Assembly: GCF_004684205.1 (NCBI RefSeq)
Contig: NZ_SRIO01000009.1
Location: 1 to 64,000 of the forward strand
From: Candidatus Macondimonas diazotrophica
GTDB lineage: Bacteria > Pseudomonadota > Gammaproteobacteria > UBA5335
Reading direction: 5' to 3'
DNA length: 64,000 nt
The position numbers and the translations under genes were made by a program. Positions 50,371 to 62,597 of the stretch are shown in pieces. The notes under the pieces were generated by a model that saw nothing but the letters and a program-made list of their open reading frames with translations, did not search any database and was not told where the DNA came from. Each line of letters starts with the position of its first letter. Position 1 is the stretch's first letter.

Positions 50371-50751
50371 TCAGGTCTCACTGTAGCGCACCTTGGCGCG
50401 GTCGGTTTCCCAGATCGTGATCGCCGAGACGCACACCCCAGCGCCACCAAGCGCTGTCGCCAGGCGTTGGTGGATATGGCGCGCGATCTGCTCAGCCGTG
50501 GGATTGAGGCGATCAAAGGGGGGCAGATCGTTCAGATGACGGTGATCCAGTTGCTCGGTGATGGCCCGCAGTGCGGCCTTGATGTCCTGAAAGTCGATCG
50601 CCAGATCGATGTCATTCAGGGTGTTGGCAACGACCTCTGCCTCCACCTTCCAGTTGTGGCCGTGCAGCCGGGAACACGGCCCGGGATGCCCGCGCAGGAT
50701 ATGAGAGGCGGAAAATTCGGTCAGGACAGTGAGGGTATAGGTGCCGGGCAT
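50371..50751 (-). CDS. queD: 6-carboxytetrahydropterin synthase (QueD/PTPS)
   Basis: Second step of the queuosine precursor pathway, using the FolE2 product. 126 residues. Zinc histidines in FSASHIL and LHGHNWKVE, catalytic Cys in PCSRLHGHNW, and ITIWETDRAKVRY with the substrate Glu at the C-terminus. The ribosome site AGAGGA lies within a small stem GGTCC-CCAGA-GGACC just before the ATG. Neighbouring folE2 supplies its substrate. Confidence 0.93.
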   Translation of the reverse strand: MPGTYTLTVLTEFSASHILRGHPGPCSRLHGHNWKVEAEVVANTLNDIDLAIDFQDIKAALRAITEQLDHRHLNDLPPFDRLNPTAEQIARHIHQRLATALGGAGVCVSAITIWETDRAKVRYSET

Positions 50752-50850
50752 AAGGGTCCTCTGGGGACCGAAAAAAGGCCACGTATTATGCGTGATTCCG
50801 CGGAGGATAACCAGACGGCATCATTGTCTCGCCACCCGCCCGAGGCAAAG

Positions 50851-50880
50851 AAGGCCAAGGGCGCGAACGCCCCTGGCCTT
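50851..50880 (-). terminator. Terminator of the first secreted-paralogue gene
   Basis: AAGGCCAAGGGCG-CGAA-CGCCCCTGGCCTT: 12 paired bases with one A/C mismatch. Read leftwards it is followed by CTTTG. The stem shares its mismatch position and sequence pattern with the hairpin at 51977-52008. Confidence 0.75.
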
Positions 50881-50931
50881 GCGGTAGCGTAGCGCAGGAC
50901 CGATGCACCATCGGCCTGCATATGGCGTCTC

Positions 50932-51327
50932 TTACCGCTGCGGGTTAAACCCCAGGAAGGTGCGAGTGCGGGAGTAGGCCACATCCACCACGTCGATATC
51001 GGCGCCGCTTTCGACAGTGCGATAGGCATTGCCCGTGTAGTTACCCGTCGAGGTGTAGGTGAAAAACGGGGATACCGTATATTTGGTCACGAAATTCGAC
51101 TCTCGCTCCACACCGCCCGGGACGTCGGTATAAGTAGCATCATACGTCGGAGACGTGAACTGGGTGTTGACCCCGACGCCGACTGTACGGCTGACGAGAA
51201 CACCGGGAATCGTGAAAGCCTGACCTTGAACGGTGGCCAGTTCGACGTTGTTCATTTCGACCAGCTCGGCCTGCGCAGCCAGAGGGGCCAAGGCAAAAAG
51301 TCCTACAGAGGCAAGTTTCAGCTTCAT
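50932..51327 (-). CDS. Secreted 131-residue protein, paralogue 1 (long type)
   Basis: Start at ATG 51327, after CGGAG, giving MKLKLASVGLFALAPLAAQA as a clean signal peptide cleaved before ELVEM. The mature part opens ELVEMNNVELATVQGQAFT, the motif shared by four neighbouring genes, then a Thr/Tyr/Ser-rich beta-type sequence (SPTYDATYTDVPGGVERESN; TYTSTGNYTGNAYRTV) ending TRTFLGFNPQR. It aligns end to end with the 131-residue neighbour at 52050. No cysteines. The motif recalls the xxxDxELxxVxGQ start of some gammaproteobacterial surface proteins (FilA/DUF6160-like), from memory. Likely periplasmic or extracellular; function unknown. Confidence 0.8.
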   Translation of the reverse strand: MKLKLASVGLFALAPLAAQAELVEMNNVELATVQGQAFTIPGVLVSRTVGVGVNTQFTSPTYDATYTDVPGGVERESNFVTKYTVSPFFTYTSTGNYTGNAYRTVESGADIDVVDVAYSRTRTFLGFNPQR

Positions 51328-51408
51328 CCTTAAATAACTCCGACAGTATTTAGAAAGTTCTTGGATCGTGAGTCTTAATATGCCAAGCATCGATACCCAG
51401 CACCTGTA

Positions 51409-51438
51409 TGTATACATCCTTGCCCACCCAGGTGTCAA
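51409..51438 (-). promoter_or_regulatory. Promoter of paralogue 1
   Basis: TTGACA (51438-51433) and TATACA (51414-51409) with an 18-base spacer. The downstream leader of about 80 bases is AT-rich. GACACCTGGG next to the -35 is shared with the paralogue 2 promoter. Confidence 0.65.
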
Positions 51439-51976
51439 AACAATCTTAAGTAAAGCAACCTGAAATTTTTCTCCTAGCAAGTTGTTTTTTATTTTGAAAT
51501 CGATCGTTCATGTAACTTTTCTTACACGACAAGCCCATTAAACCAGCCGATCATCAGCGTCGTTTTATTGACCCCGTCCGCCGGTGCTGTGCCATGCAAG
51601 TGCCACCCAGGAGTTCACCGGATCAAATCGCAGCTCACCGATTTATCGCCATGCTTGCTTCCAACATCACTGTTGCAGTGACCCCGGCGCCGGGCAAGCT
51701 CCAGTTCGCGGATTACAGCGACCGGTCCCACTCCCGGCAGATCGGCTTGCTTGCAGCCTTCGCGATTCTCGTAGACCACCAGCCCGGCAATTGTCGGCCA
51801 CATATAGCCCGGCGAACCGATCATGCTGGCCGATGGATGACTGCGCTGCGGCGTGTGGAGTCTGGTCATACATTCGAGCCGCTTTTCATGATCCCAGGCC
51901 GAGACGGCCTGCCCATGCGGGTATCATCCAACTCGCAGGAGATGCCGTGCTGATTGTGGATGAAATAACGCGACAG
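51439..51976. other. Spacer of about 540 bases without a recognised gene
   Basis: Between the paralogue 1 promoter and the paralogue 2 terminator. The first 100 bases are AT-rich, the rest not. Overlapping open frames exist on both strands (for example 51615-51869 minus, 84 codons, with GYMWPTIAGLVVYENREGCK); none has a convincing ribosome site or family resemblance. It may hold a decayed gene. Confidence 0.4.
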
Positions 51977-52008
51977 AAAGCCAAGGACGCGGGAACGTCC
52001 CTGGCTTT
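51977..52008 (-). terminator. Terminator of the second secreted-paralogue gene
   Basis: AAAGCCAAGGACG / CGTCCCTGGCTTT with a 6-base loop and one A/C mismatch at the same stem position as the hairpin at 50851. It lies 41 bases past the stop at 52050. Confidence 0.75.
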
Positions 52009-52049
52009 GAGATCATCACAATGGCGCTATCCGGGTTGTGAATCCAGAA

Positions 52050-52445
52050 TCAGCGCTCAGGATTGAACCACAGGAAGGTACGGGTGCGGGTGTAGCCGAC
52101 ATCCCACAGGTCGATATCGACATCACTGTCGACAGTGCGATAGGAATTAGTCGTGAAGTTGCCTGTGGATTGGTATTTAAAATAAGGGGTAACCGTATAG
52201 TTCGTATCGAAACTGGACGTGCGTTCGACACCTCCAGCCACGTCCGTATAGGTTGCATCATAAGTCGGCGGCGTAAAAACGGTTGTCACCCCCACGTCAA
52301 ATGTGCGGCTGAACACAATACCGGGAATGGTGACCGCCTGACCATTGACGTCGGCCAGTTCTGTGTCCTGCATCTCGACCAGTTCGGCCTGAACGGCCAT
52401 GGGGGCGAGCGCCAAGAGGCCCAAGTAACCAAGTTTCAGCTTCAT
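52050..52445 (-). CDS. Secreted 131-residue protein, paralogue 2 (long type)
   Basis: ATG 52445 follows CGGAGTCTGTACCT. Signal peptide MKLKLGYLGLLALAPMAVQA, then ELVEMQDTELADVNGQAVT. The body (PPTYDATYTDVAGGVERTSS; TVTPYFKYQSTGNFTTNSYR; DVGYTRTRTFLWFNPER) matches paralogue 1 along its whole length without gaps, a clear duplication. The two differ mainly in charged and aromatic residues (FLG/FLW near the end). No cysteines or membrane helix after the signal. Probably an exported structural or binding protein; no function can be assigned. Confidence 0.8.
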   Translation of the reverse strand: MKLKLGYLGLLALAPMAVQAELVEMQDTELADVNGQAVTIPGIVFSRTFDVGVTTVFTPPTYDATYTDVAGGVERTSSFDTNYTVTPYFKYQSTGNFTTNSYRTVDSDVDIDLWDVGYTRTRTFLWFNPER

Positions 52446-52512
52446 AGGTACAGACTCCGATATGGGAAAAACGTCGTGCATCCATGCTGGATGAAGCATC
52501 GCAGCACACTTA

Positions 52513-52541
52513 TGTATAGTTGGCCTCAGGTGTCGGGTCAA
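52513..52541 (-). promoter_or_regulatory. Promoter of paralogue 2
   Basis: TTGACC (52541-52536) and TATACA (52518-52513), 17-base spacer, 68 bases before the ATG. The spacer contains GACACCTGAGG, resembling the paralogue 1 promoter. The rest of the 353-base gap to paralogue 3 holds only a hairpin. Confidence 0.65.
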
Positions 52542-52724
52542 AGCGACGCCACAGATTCTGGCGACAGCGCACGAGGTCGACGGTGAGACGGCACCCACAT
52601 CGAAAATCAATCGGACAATTGTGAAGCGAAAACGTCTTTACGGAGGGAAGAAGCACGCCGATGGCGTTGGCGAGGCGGGAGGAATTCCGACACAGGATGT
52701 GTTTTCAGATGGCGCTCGTGCAAC

Positions 52725-52744
52725 GGGGGCGATGACCCGCCCCC
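52725..52744 (-). terminator. Hairpin after paralogue 3
   Basis: GGGGGCG / CGCCCCC stem with ATGACC loop, 55 bases past the stop of the gene at 52799. No T-run; a weak candidate terminator. Confidence 0.45.
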
Positions 52745-52798
52745 GCGCATTTGAGACCGAACAGGATCGATACGCACAGCACATCGATCTCAAGCAGC

Positions 52799-53152
52799 TC
52801 AGTCGCTGTAGGAGCGTCCCCAGGAGAAACGTGGGGCGATATACTTGGTGCCGGCATCGTTGCCGACGACGACCGACTTGCTGTACCAGCGACCCGAGTA
52901 GAGGCTCGTCACGTCCTTGCTGCCACCAACTTCCCAATCGGTGCCGGAAGTGCCGCCCGCATACACTTCCTTCTGGATAGCGTAGCCGGCGACGATACCG
53001 GACCAGGTGGCGCTAAAATCAACGTTGCCCGACCACGAAAATGCCTGACCGCTGACTGCGGCCATCTCGGCATCCTGCATTTCCGTCATCTCGGCCTGAG
53101 CAGCCAGCGGGGCCAGGGCCAGGAGGCCTAGGGAAGCCAGTTTCATTTTCAT
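52799..53152 (-). CDS. Secreted 117-residue protein, paralogue 3 (short type)
   Basis: ATG 53152 after CCGGAGTGAATTGAC. Signal peptide MKMKLASLGLLALAPLAAQA, then EMTEMQDAEMAAVSGQAFS, the shared motif. The mature body differs from paralogues 1 and 2 but matches paralogue 4: GIVAGYAIQKEVYAGG, GTDWEVG, SGRWYSKSVVVGNDAG and a final FSWGRSYSD. Trp/Tyr-rich and cysteine-free. The first half of the mature chain (SWSGNVDFSATWSG) suggests beta strands. Likely exported; function unknown. Confidence 0.78.
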   Translation of the reverse strand: MKMKLASLGLLALAPLAAQAEMTEMQDAEMAAVSGQAFSWSGNVDFSATWSGIVAGYAIQKEVYAGGTSGTDWEVGGSKDVTSLYSGRWYSKSVVVGNDAGTKYIAPRFSWGRSYSD

Positions 53153-53188
53153 GTCAATTCACTCCGGAGTTCAAGGAACAGAATTTTC

Positions 53189-53222
53189 AAGGGCGCCGCC
53201 GGAATCGACCGCGGCGCCCCTT
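53189..53222 (-). terminator. Hairpin between paralogues 4 and 3
   Basis: GGGCGCCGC / GCGGCGCCC, 9 perfect base pairs, 11-base loop, flanked by AA and TT. It may end or attenuate transcripts from paralogue 4 into paralogue 3. Confidence 0.6.
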
Positions 53223-53326
53223 TATCATCCAGCAGGGGCTACCGCGTCAAAGTGTCTCCGATCGCCAACAGGCGATACGTAGACCGGCGAACCTTTCCCT
53301 GCACCGGATCACTCACCAGAGGATGA

Positions 53327-53662
53327 TCAATTCCGTCCCCAAGCCGTATAGCGGTATACGAACTTATCTCCACTGTCGTTGCCAACGGAGATGGAGCGAT
53401 TGAGATAACGTCCTCCGGAAACCGGATTGGATACTTCGCTGCCCTGACCCAGTTCCCAATCGGTGGAGCTGAGCTTGTATCCATACACGTTCTTGTAGAC
53501 ATCAACGCCAGCGATGACTTTGTCAAACGTGAAATTGAAATCGAACGTAATGCCTTGACCGGAAACGCCGGCCAGCTCGGCGTCCTGCATTTCGACAAGT
53601 TCGGCATGGGCAGCCATTGGTGCCAAGGTGAGCAGAGCCAGGGAAGCGAGTTTCTGTTTCAT
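53327..53662 (-). CDS. Secreted 111-residue protein, paralogue 4 (short type)
   Basis: ATG 53662 follows GAGGCATCCG. Signal peptide MKQKLASLALLTLAPMAAHA, then ELVEMQDAELAGVSGQGIT. The mature part pairs with paralogue 3: KVIAGVDVYKNVYGYK, SSTDWELGQGSEVS, GRYLNRSISVGNDSGDKF, ending TAWGRN. The FDFNFTFDKV stretch alternates Phe like a beta strand. It is the first of the four downstream of groEL, behind the groE terminator, with a stem-loop in its leader. Function unknown. Confidence 0.78.
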   Translation of the reverse strand: MKQKLASLALLTLAPMAAHAELVEMQDAELAGVSGQGITFDFNFTFDKVIAGVDVYKNVYGYKLSSTDWELGQGSEVSNPVSGGRYLNRSISVGNDSGDKFVYRYTAWGRN

Positions 53663-53690
53663 CGGATGCCTCTTTGAAATGAAGGGTACT

Positions 53691-53711
53691 GGGATTCCAC
53701 AACGGAATCCC
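53691..53711 (-). promoter_or_regulatory. Stem-loop in the leader of paralogue 4
   Basis: GGGATTCC-ACAAC-GGAATCCC, a perfect 8-bp palindrome 28 bases upstream of the ATG. It could be an mRNA leader structure or a dyad operator; the other paralogues lack it. Confidence 0.5.
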
Positions 53712-53805
53712 GTCCAAGCCTGAATGACTTCGATGACGGTTCGATGATCGCCTCGGTTACCGGTTGATTGCCTTTCGTCCCCTGTTCGCAGTGAGCAGCC
53801 CCTCC

Positions 53806-53835
53806 AAAAAAGACACCCCGCCGAAGCGGGGTGTC
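53806..53835 (-). terminator. Rho-independent terminator of groES-groEL
   Basis: GACACCCCGC-CGAA-GCGGGGTGTC, 10 bp, followed in the transcript by TTTTTT. It lies 40 bases past the groEL stop. Confidence 0.93.
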
Positions 53836-53874
53836 AGATGGGAACCCAACGGGTTCAGGGCGAGTAACGACTTC

Positions 53875-55542
<1,668 letters not shown>

Positions 55543-55580
55543 TTAACCTCCAGAATTAACAATCAGCCGGAACGGACGTT

Positions 55581-55868
55581 TCAGTTCAGAATCGCCAGAA
55601 TGTCGTCTTCGCGCATCACCAGCAGATCCTGGCCGTCCAGCTTGACTTCCGTGCCGGAATACTTGGCAAACAGCACCTTGTCGCCGACCTTCACGGTCAG
55701 CGCGCGCACTTCGCCGCTATCCAGCGGCTTGCCGGTGCCGACGGAAACGACTTCGCCCTTGGCGGGCTTTTCGGCGGCAGAATCCGGAATCACGATCCCG
55801 CCGGGGGAAGTGCGTTCTTCCTCCAGACGTTTGACGACCACACGATCATGCAAAGGGCGAATGTTCAT
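55581..55868 (-). CDS. groES: Co-chaperonin GroES
   Basis: Heptameric lid of GroEL. 95 residues: [20 protein letters not shown], mobile loop [40 protein letters not shown]. First gene of the operon under a CIRCE-overlapped promoter; the ATG follows GAGGAGATCCTCAG. Confidence 0.98.
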   Translation of the reverse strand: MNIRPLHDRVVVKRLEEERTSPGGIVIPDSAAEKPAKGEVVSVGTGKPLDSGEVRALTVKVGDKVLFAKYSGTEVKLDGQDLLVMREDDILAILN

Positions 55869-55942
55869 CTGAGGATCTCCTCGTCAAGTTGAACGCCGGT
55901 CGGCGCAATGGTTGCTGTGATGGGGTGCGTCGCATGGCGTTG

Positions 55943-55969
55943 CTAGCACTCACCGATCTTGAGTGCCAA
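55943..55969. promoter_or_regulatory. CIRCE operator (HrcA binding site)
   Basis: CTAGCACTC-N9-GAGTGCCAA matches the CIRCE consensus TTAGCACTC-N9-GAGTGCTAA at 16 of 18 arm positions. It lies directly downstream of, and touches, the -10 box, so HrcA would block groE transcription. hrcA is not in the window. Confidence 0.9.
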
Positions 55970-55996
55970 TAATAGCGGTCGAATCGGGTGAGTCAA
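55969..55996 (-). promoter_or_regulatory. groES-groEL promoter
   Basis: TTGACT (55996-55991) and TATTAT (55974-55969) with a 16-base spacer, a housekeeping-type promoter. No separate sigma-32 consensus is seen, so heat control is probably by HrcA. Confidence 0.75.
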
Positions 55997-56145
55997 GCCT
56001 CTTTGCCAGCCTTGTGCCGTAGCGTCGTTTGATGCATTTCAGTAGCCTTACCGTCCATGAATCCGTGCATGCGCATGGAACAGGCCGGGGAAACCGATGC
56101 GGCGCCGTCCGCACTGCCATTCCCGTTCTACGGAGGAACCGGAAA

Positions 56146-60002
<3,857 letters not shown>

Positions 60003-60016
60003 TCGCCCAAGCGAGG

Positions 60017-60035
60017 GCCGCCGGGTTCCGGCGGC
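60017..60035 (+). terminator. Hairpin after frmA
   Basis: GCCGCCGG-GTT-CCGGCGGC, 8 perfect base pairs 15 bases past the frmA stop. No T-run; likely a terminator stem or mRNA end stabiliser. Confidence 0.55.
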
Positions 60036-60117
60036 TGCGGGGCGCAGGCCCGGCGCGTTGGCGGGACTGGCTTGTTAGAATGCCCTATTCTCAGCGATCC
60101 GCTGACAGAGGAATGTC

Positions 60118-60342
60118 ATGACCATCGACAACCATACCCGGATCCTCGAGTTCCCAGAGCTGCGTGAAAACATCCGCACTCAGAAACTCGGTAACCGGCG
60201 CTTCGAGGAATGCAATGATCTGGACCGTCAAATCCGCCGGCTTGAGGACGAAGGCAGCCCCAAAGCCGATGAAACCATGGAAGCGCTGAAAAAGGCGCGC
60301 CTGGCACTCAAGGATGAGCGCTATCGGATGTTGACGACCTAG
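60118..60342 (+). CDS. YdcH-family small protein (DUF465)
   Basis: 74 residues, mostly two charged helices: FPELRENIRTQKLGNRRFEE, then LDRQIRRLEDEGSPKADETM and LKKARLALKDERYRML. The E-L-x-x-LKK-x-RL-x-LKDE pattern is the DUF465/YdcH signature. The start follows GAGGAATGTC. Function unknown; helical hairpin dimers are described in the family. Confidence 0.85.
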   Translation: MTIDNHTRILEFPELRENIRTQKLGNRRFEECNDLDRQIRRLEDEGSPKADETMEALKKARLALKDERYRMLTT

Positions 60343-60412
60343 ACTGCCTTGCGCCGCCCGGCAAAGCCTAGGCATTGACGCCATCCCCTACCCCACAGCA
60401 CCCGAGCTTCCC

Positions 60413-60817
60413 ATGAAACTGCTGCTGACCTACGGTCTCGCCCTCATGATTTTCCTCGTTCTGGATGCCGTGTGGCTGGGCTATCTGTGCAAGGACTTCT
60501 ATCTGTCTCGCATGGAGCCGATCATGCTCGAACGCCCACGCATGGGCGCCGCAATGCTGTTCTATACCGTCTATGTCACCGGTCTGATGTATTTTGTGAT
60601 TGTCCCCGCGCTGTCCACAGGGGGCTGGCATGCGGCGGCGGTGAATGGTGGCCTGTTCGGCTTTTTCACCTACCTGACATACAACGCAACGGCCTACGCG
60701 GTGATCAAGCGATTCGATCTTGGGCTTGCCGTGGTCGATGTCGCCTGGGGCAGCTTCATCGCCGCAACCGTCTCCGCGCTGACGGTGCTGGGAATTCAAT
60801 GGTGGGATACCCCGTAG
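60413..60817 (+). CDS. DUF2177 family membrane protein
   Basis: 134 residues with four membrane helices: LLLTYGLALMIFLVLDAVWL, AMLFYTVYVTGLMYFVIVP, GLFGFFTYLTYNATAYAVIK and VDVAWGSFIAATVSALTVLG. The conserved LDAVWLG, YLTYNATAYAVIK and DxAWG motifs fit DUF2177. Role unknown. It stands alone, 70 bases after the DUF465 gene. Confidence 0.85.
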   Translation: MKLLLTYGLALMIFLVLDAVWLGYLCKDFYLSRMEPIMLERPRMGAAMLFYTVYVTGLMYFVIVPALSTGGWHAAAVNGGLFGFFTYLTYNATAYAVIKRFDLGLAVVDVAWGSFIAATVSALTVLGIQWWDTP

Positions 60818-60882
60818 CGGGGACAGGTTCGAAGCAGCAGGACGCTCAACCTGCGATGCAAACCTGAACCCGGGCTTCACGC

Positions 60883-61845
60883 ATGACATCGCAAGCCGAT
60901 AAAACCGAAAGCGTCACCCGCGACTTTCTTCACTTGAACGAGGTTCCGAAGCCCATGTCCGAATCTTCAGCGCACCTTCACCCCATTCGCTTCGAGAGCG
61001 AGTCGACCCGCTACCGGACGGACTGGAACGGCGTTCCGCTGCGCGGCCACTACCTGATCGAGACGCGACGCAAAAACAACCCGCCACAGGGCGGCGTCCC
61101 TGTGGTCATCATCCCGGGCGGATTCGACCCGGTTCGCGGCAGCTTTGGGGATGCATTCATTCAAGGGTTGCTCGACCATCCGAGCGTAAGCGCCGTCTAT
61201 GAAGCCCACTACGAACATCAAGGCCGTGGTGGCTATGTGGACATTGACTCGGTTCTTCACGATTTGCATCTGATGCTGACCGACCAAGAACAACGACCTT
61301 TACTGGTTGGAATGAGCCTGAGCACCTTCACCTTAAGCTGCGCGCTGCATGCTGTTGTGTCGGCAGGTCAGGCCCCCGCCGTCACGGGGCTGGTTCTGGT
61401 GGGGCCTTATCTAGCCGGCTACGAGACGCTGTTGGCCAAGGCGCTGGAACCATTTTACCGGCGCGAGAAAATGCGTCAGCGCATACTCAAGCACTGCGGT
61501 CATCCCTACCTGTTCGACAATACCGACCGATTGAAGGCATGGTGGAAGGGTGGGCCAGCCTTTCGGCATTTCCTTCAGAAAGCCAACTTCGCCGAATTTG
61601 CGGCCCATCAACATGCCAGCATGAAACTGGTCTATTTTCGATTGGACACGTTATCCAGACGCGGCCGCCTACTGTTCCAACGAGCGTTCAACGCCCATCT
61701 CCATCCCGAAGTGATTCCCGGTCACCACCGCGCACTGCGCTATCTCACCGAAGCCGATCCGATTCTCCTGCGAGCGTGCGACGCCCATTTGCGCGCCCAG
61801 GCTTTGGACCGGTTCCCGGCCTCACTGACCACGGTTTCAGAGTAA
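60883..61845 (+). CDS. Alpha/beta-hydrolase-like protein
   Basis: 320 residues (an internal ATG at 60955, with GAGG 11 bases upstream, is an alternative start removing 24 residues). Strand-loop VVIIPGGFDPVRGSFGDAFI could give the oxyanion hole, and LLVGMSLSTFTLSCALHA resembles a nucleophile elbow (GxSxS). A late His lies in HLHPEVIPGHHRALRYL. No signal peptide. I cannot assign a substrate. It converges with the VTT gene with 5 bases between stops. Confidence 0.65.
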   Translation: MTSQADKTESVTRDFLHLNEVPKPMSESSAHLHPIRFESESTRYRTDWNGVPLRGHYLIETRRKNNPPQGGVPVVIIPGGFDPVRGSFGDAFIQGLLDHPSVSAVYEAHYEHQGRGGYVDIDSVLHDLHLMLTDQEQRPLLVGMSLSTFTLSCALHAVVSAGQAPAVTGLVLVGPYLAGYETLLAKALEPFYRREKMRQRILKHCGHPYLFDNTDRLKAWWKGGPAFRHFLQKANFAEFAAHQHASMKLVYFRLDTLSRRGRLLFQRAFNAHLHPEVIPGHHRALRYLTEADPILLRACDAHLRAQALDRFPASLTTVSE

Positions 61846-61850
61846 GGAGG

Positions 61851-62597
61851 TCAAGCCTGCTCGGCCCGTGGCGAGATCCAGAACCGATCCACCACGCGCA
61901 ACAGCAAACTTAAGACGATACCTGCCAGCATGGGCGTCAGAACTTCCGGACTGTACCAGTGTAGCTGATCCGGATGGTAGGCCAGCTTGTCAATCAGGAC
62001 ATCGCCCAACCAGGCGTACACGACGATCTTGGGCAAGGAGCCGATCAGTGTTCCCAGTGCAAGATCTCGCAACCGGAGATTCATTACTGCAAGAAACCAG
62101 TTGACCGGCGGCAACGCAAAAAACAGCAGTCGCAGATGGATCACACTGATCAGTCCCCGATTGCTGAAATGACGCTCTACCGGATGCATGGCTCGCCCAA
62201 AAACACGCATGACGGCTGCCCGGCCGAAATGACGGCCGATCAAATAGATCAATATCGTGGCGATGTTGAGTGACAGGACTCCGAGGAAAATCCCGCCCAA
62301 TGCACCATACAGAGCCGCGGCGGCCAGGACGATCAATGCACAGGGAACATTCAGGACAATGAACGCCACCCCCGCGGCTGCGAACTCAATCATCCCCAGA
62401 ATTCCAGCCTCAGCGCGCCACAGGCGCAGGACCGTCAGATGAGCGCCAATTTGCTGACGATCAACGTAACGTCCCAAATCGAGCATGTAATAGGCCCATG
62501 CCATTAGCGCCAGCAGCATCAGCCCGATCAGGGCCCGCAGCCACCAGTTTTCTTTGGGGGCATTTTCGTCGTGGGGATCTGTCGGGGAAACGGTCAC
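61851..62597 (-). CDS. VTT/TVP38-DedA family membrane protein
   Basis: 248 residues from a GTG start with GGAGGG upstream, overlapping the sulfotransferase stop (GTGA). Helices: WWLRALIGLMLLALMAWAYY, MIEFAAAGVAFIVLNVPCAL, LYGALGGIFLGVLSLNIATI and the VTT core GRHFGRAAVMRVFG to LRLLFFALPPVNWFLAVMNL and GTLIGSLPKIVVYAWLGDVL. VTT/DedA relatives act in lipid flipping and membrane homeostasis. Coupling to a sulfotransferase suggests a shared envelope substrate. Confidence 0.85.
   Translation of the reverse strand: MTVSPTDPHDENAPKENWWLRALIGLMLLALMAWAYYMLDLGRYVDRQQIGAHLTVLRLWRAEAGILGMIEFAAAGVAFIVLNVPCALIVLAAAALYGALGGIFLGVLSLNIATILIYLIGRHFGRAAVMRVFGRAMHPVERHFSNRGLISVIHLRLLFFALPPVNWFLAVMNLRLRDLALGTLIGSLPKIVVYAWLGDVLIDKLAYHPDQLHWYSPEVLTPMLAGIVLSLLLRVVDRFWISPRAEQA

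Noticed and set aside
51584-52066. 160-codon plus-strand frame in the spacer and paralogue 2 terminator region
   Set aside because: Runs through a clear terminator for the opposite strand, lacks a ribosome site, and does not look like a folded protein.
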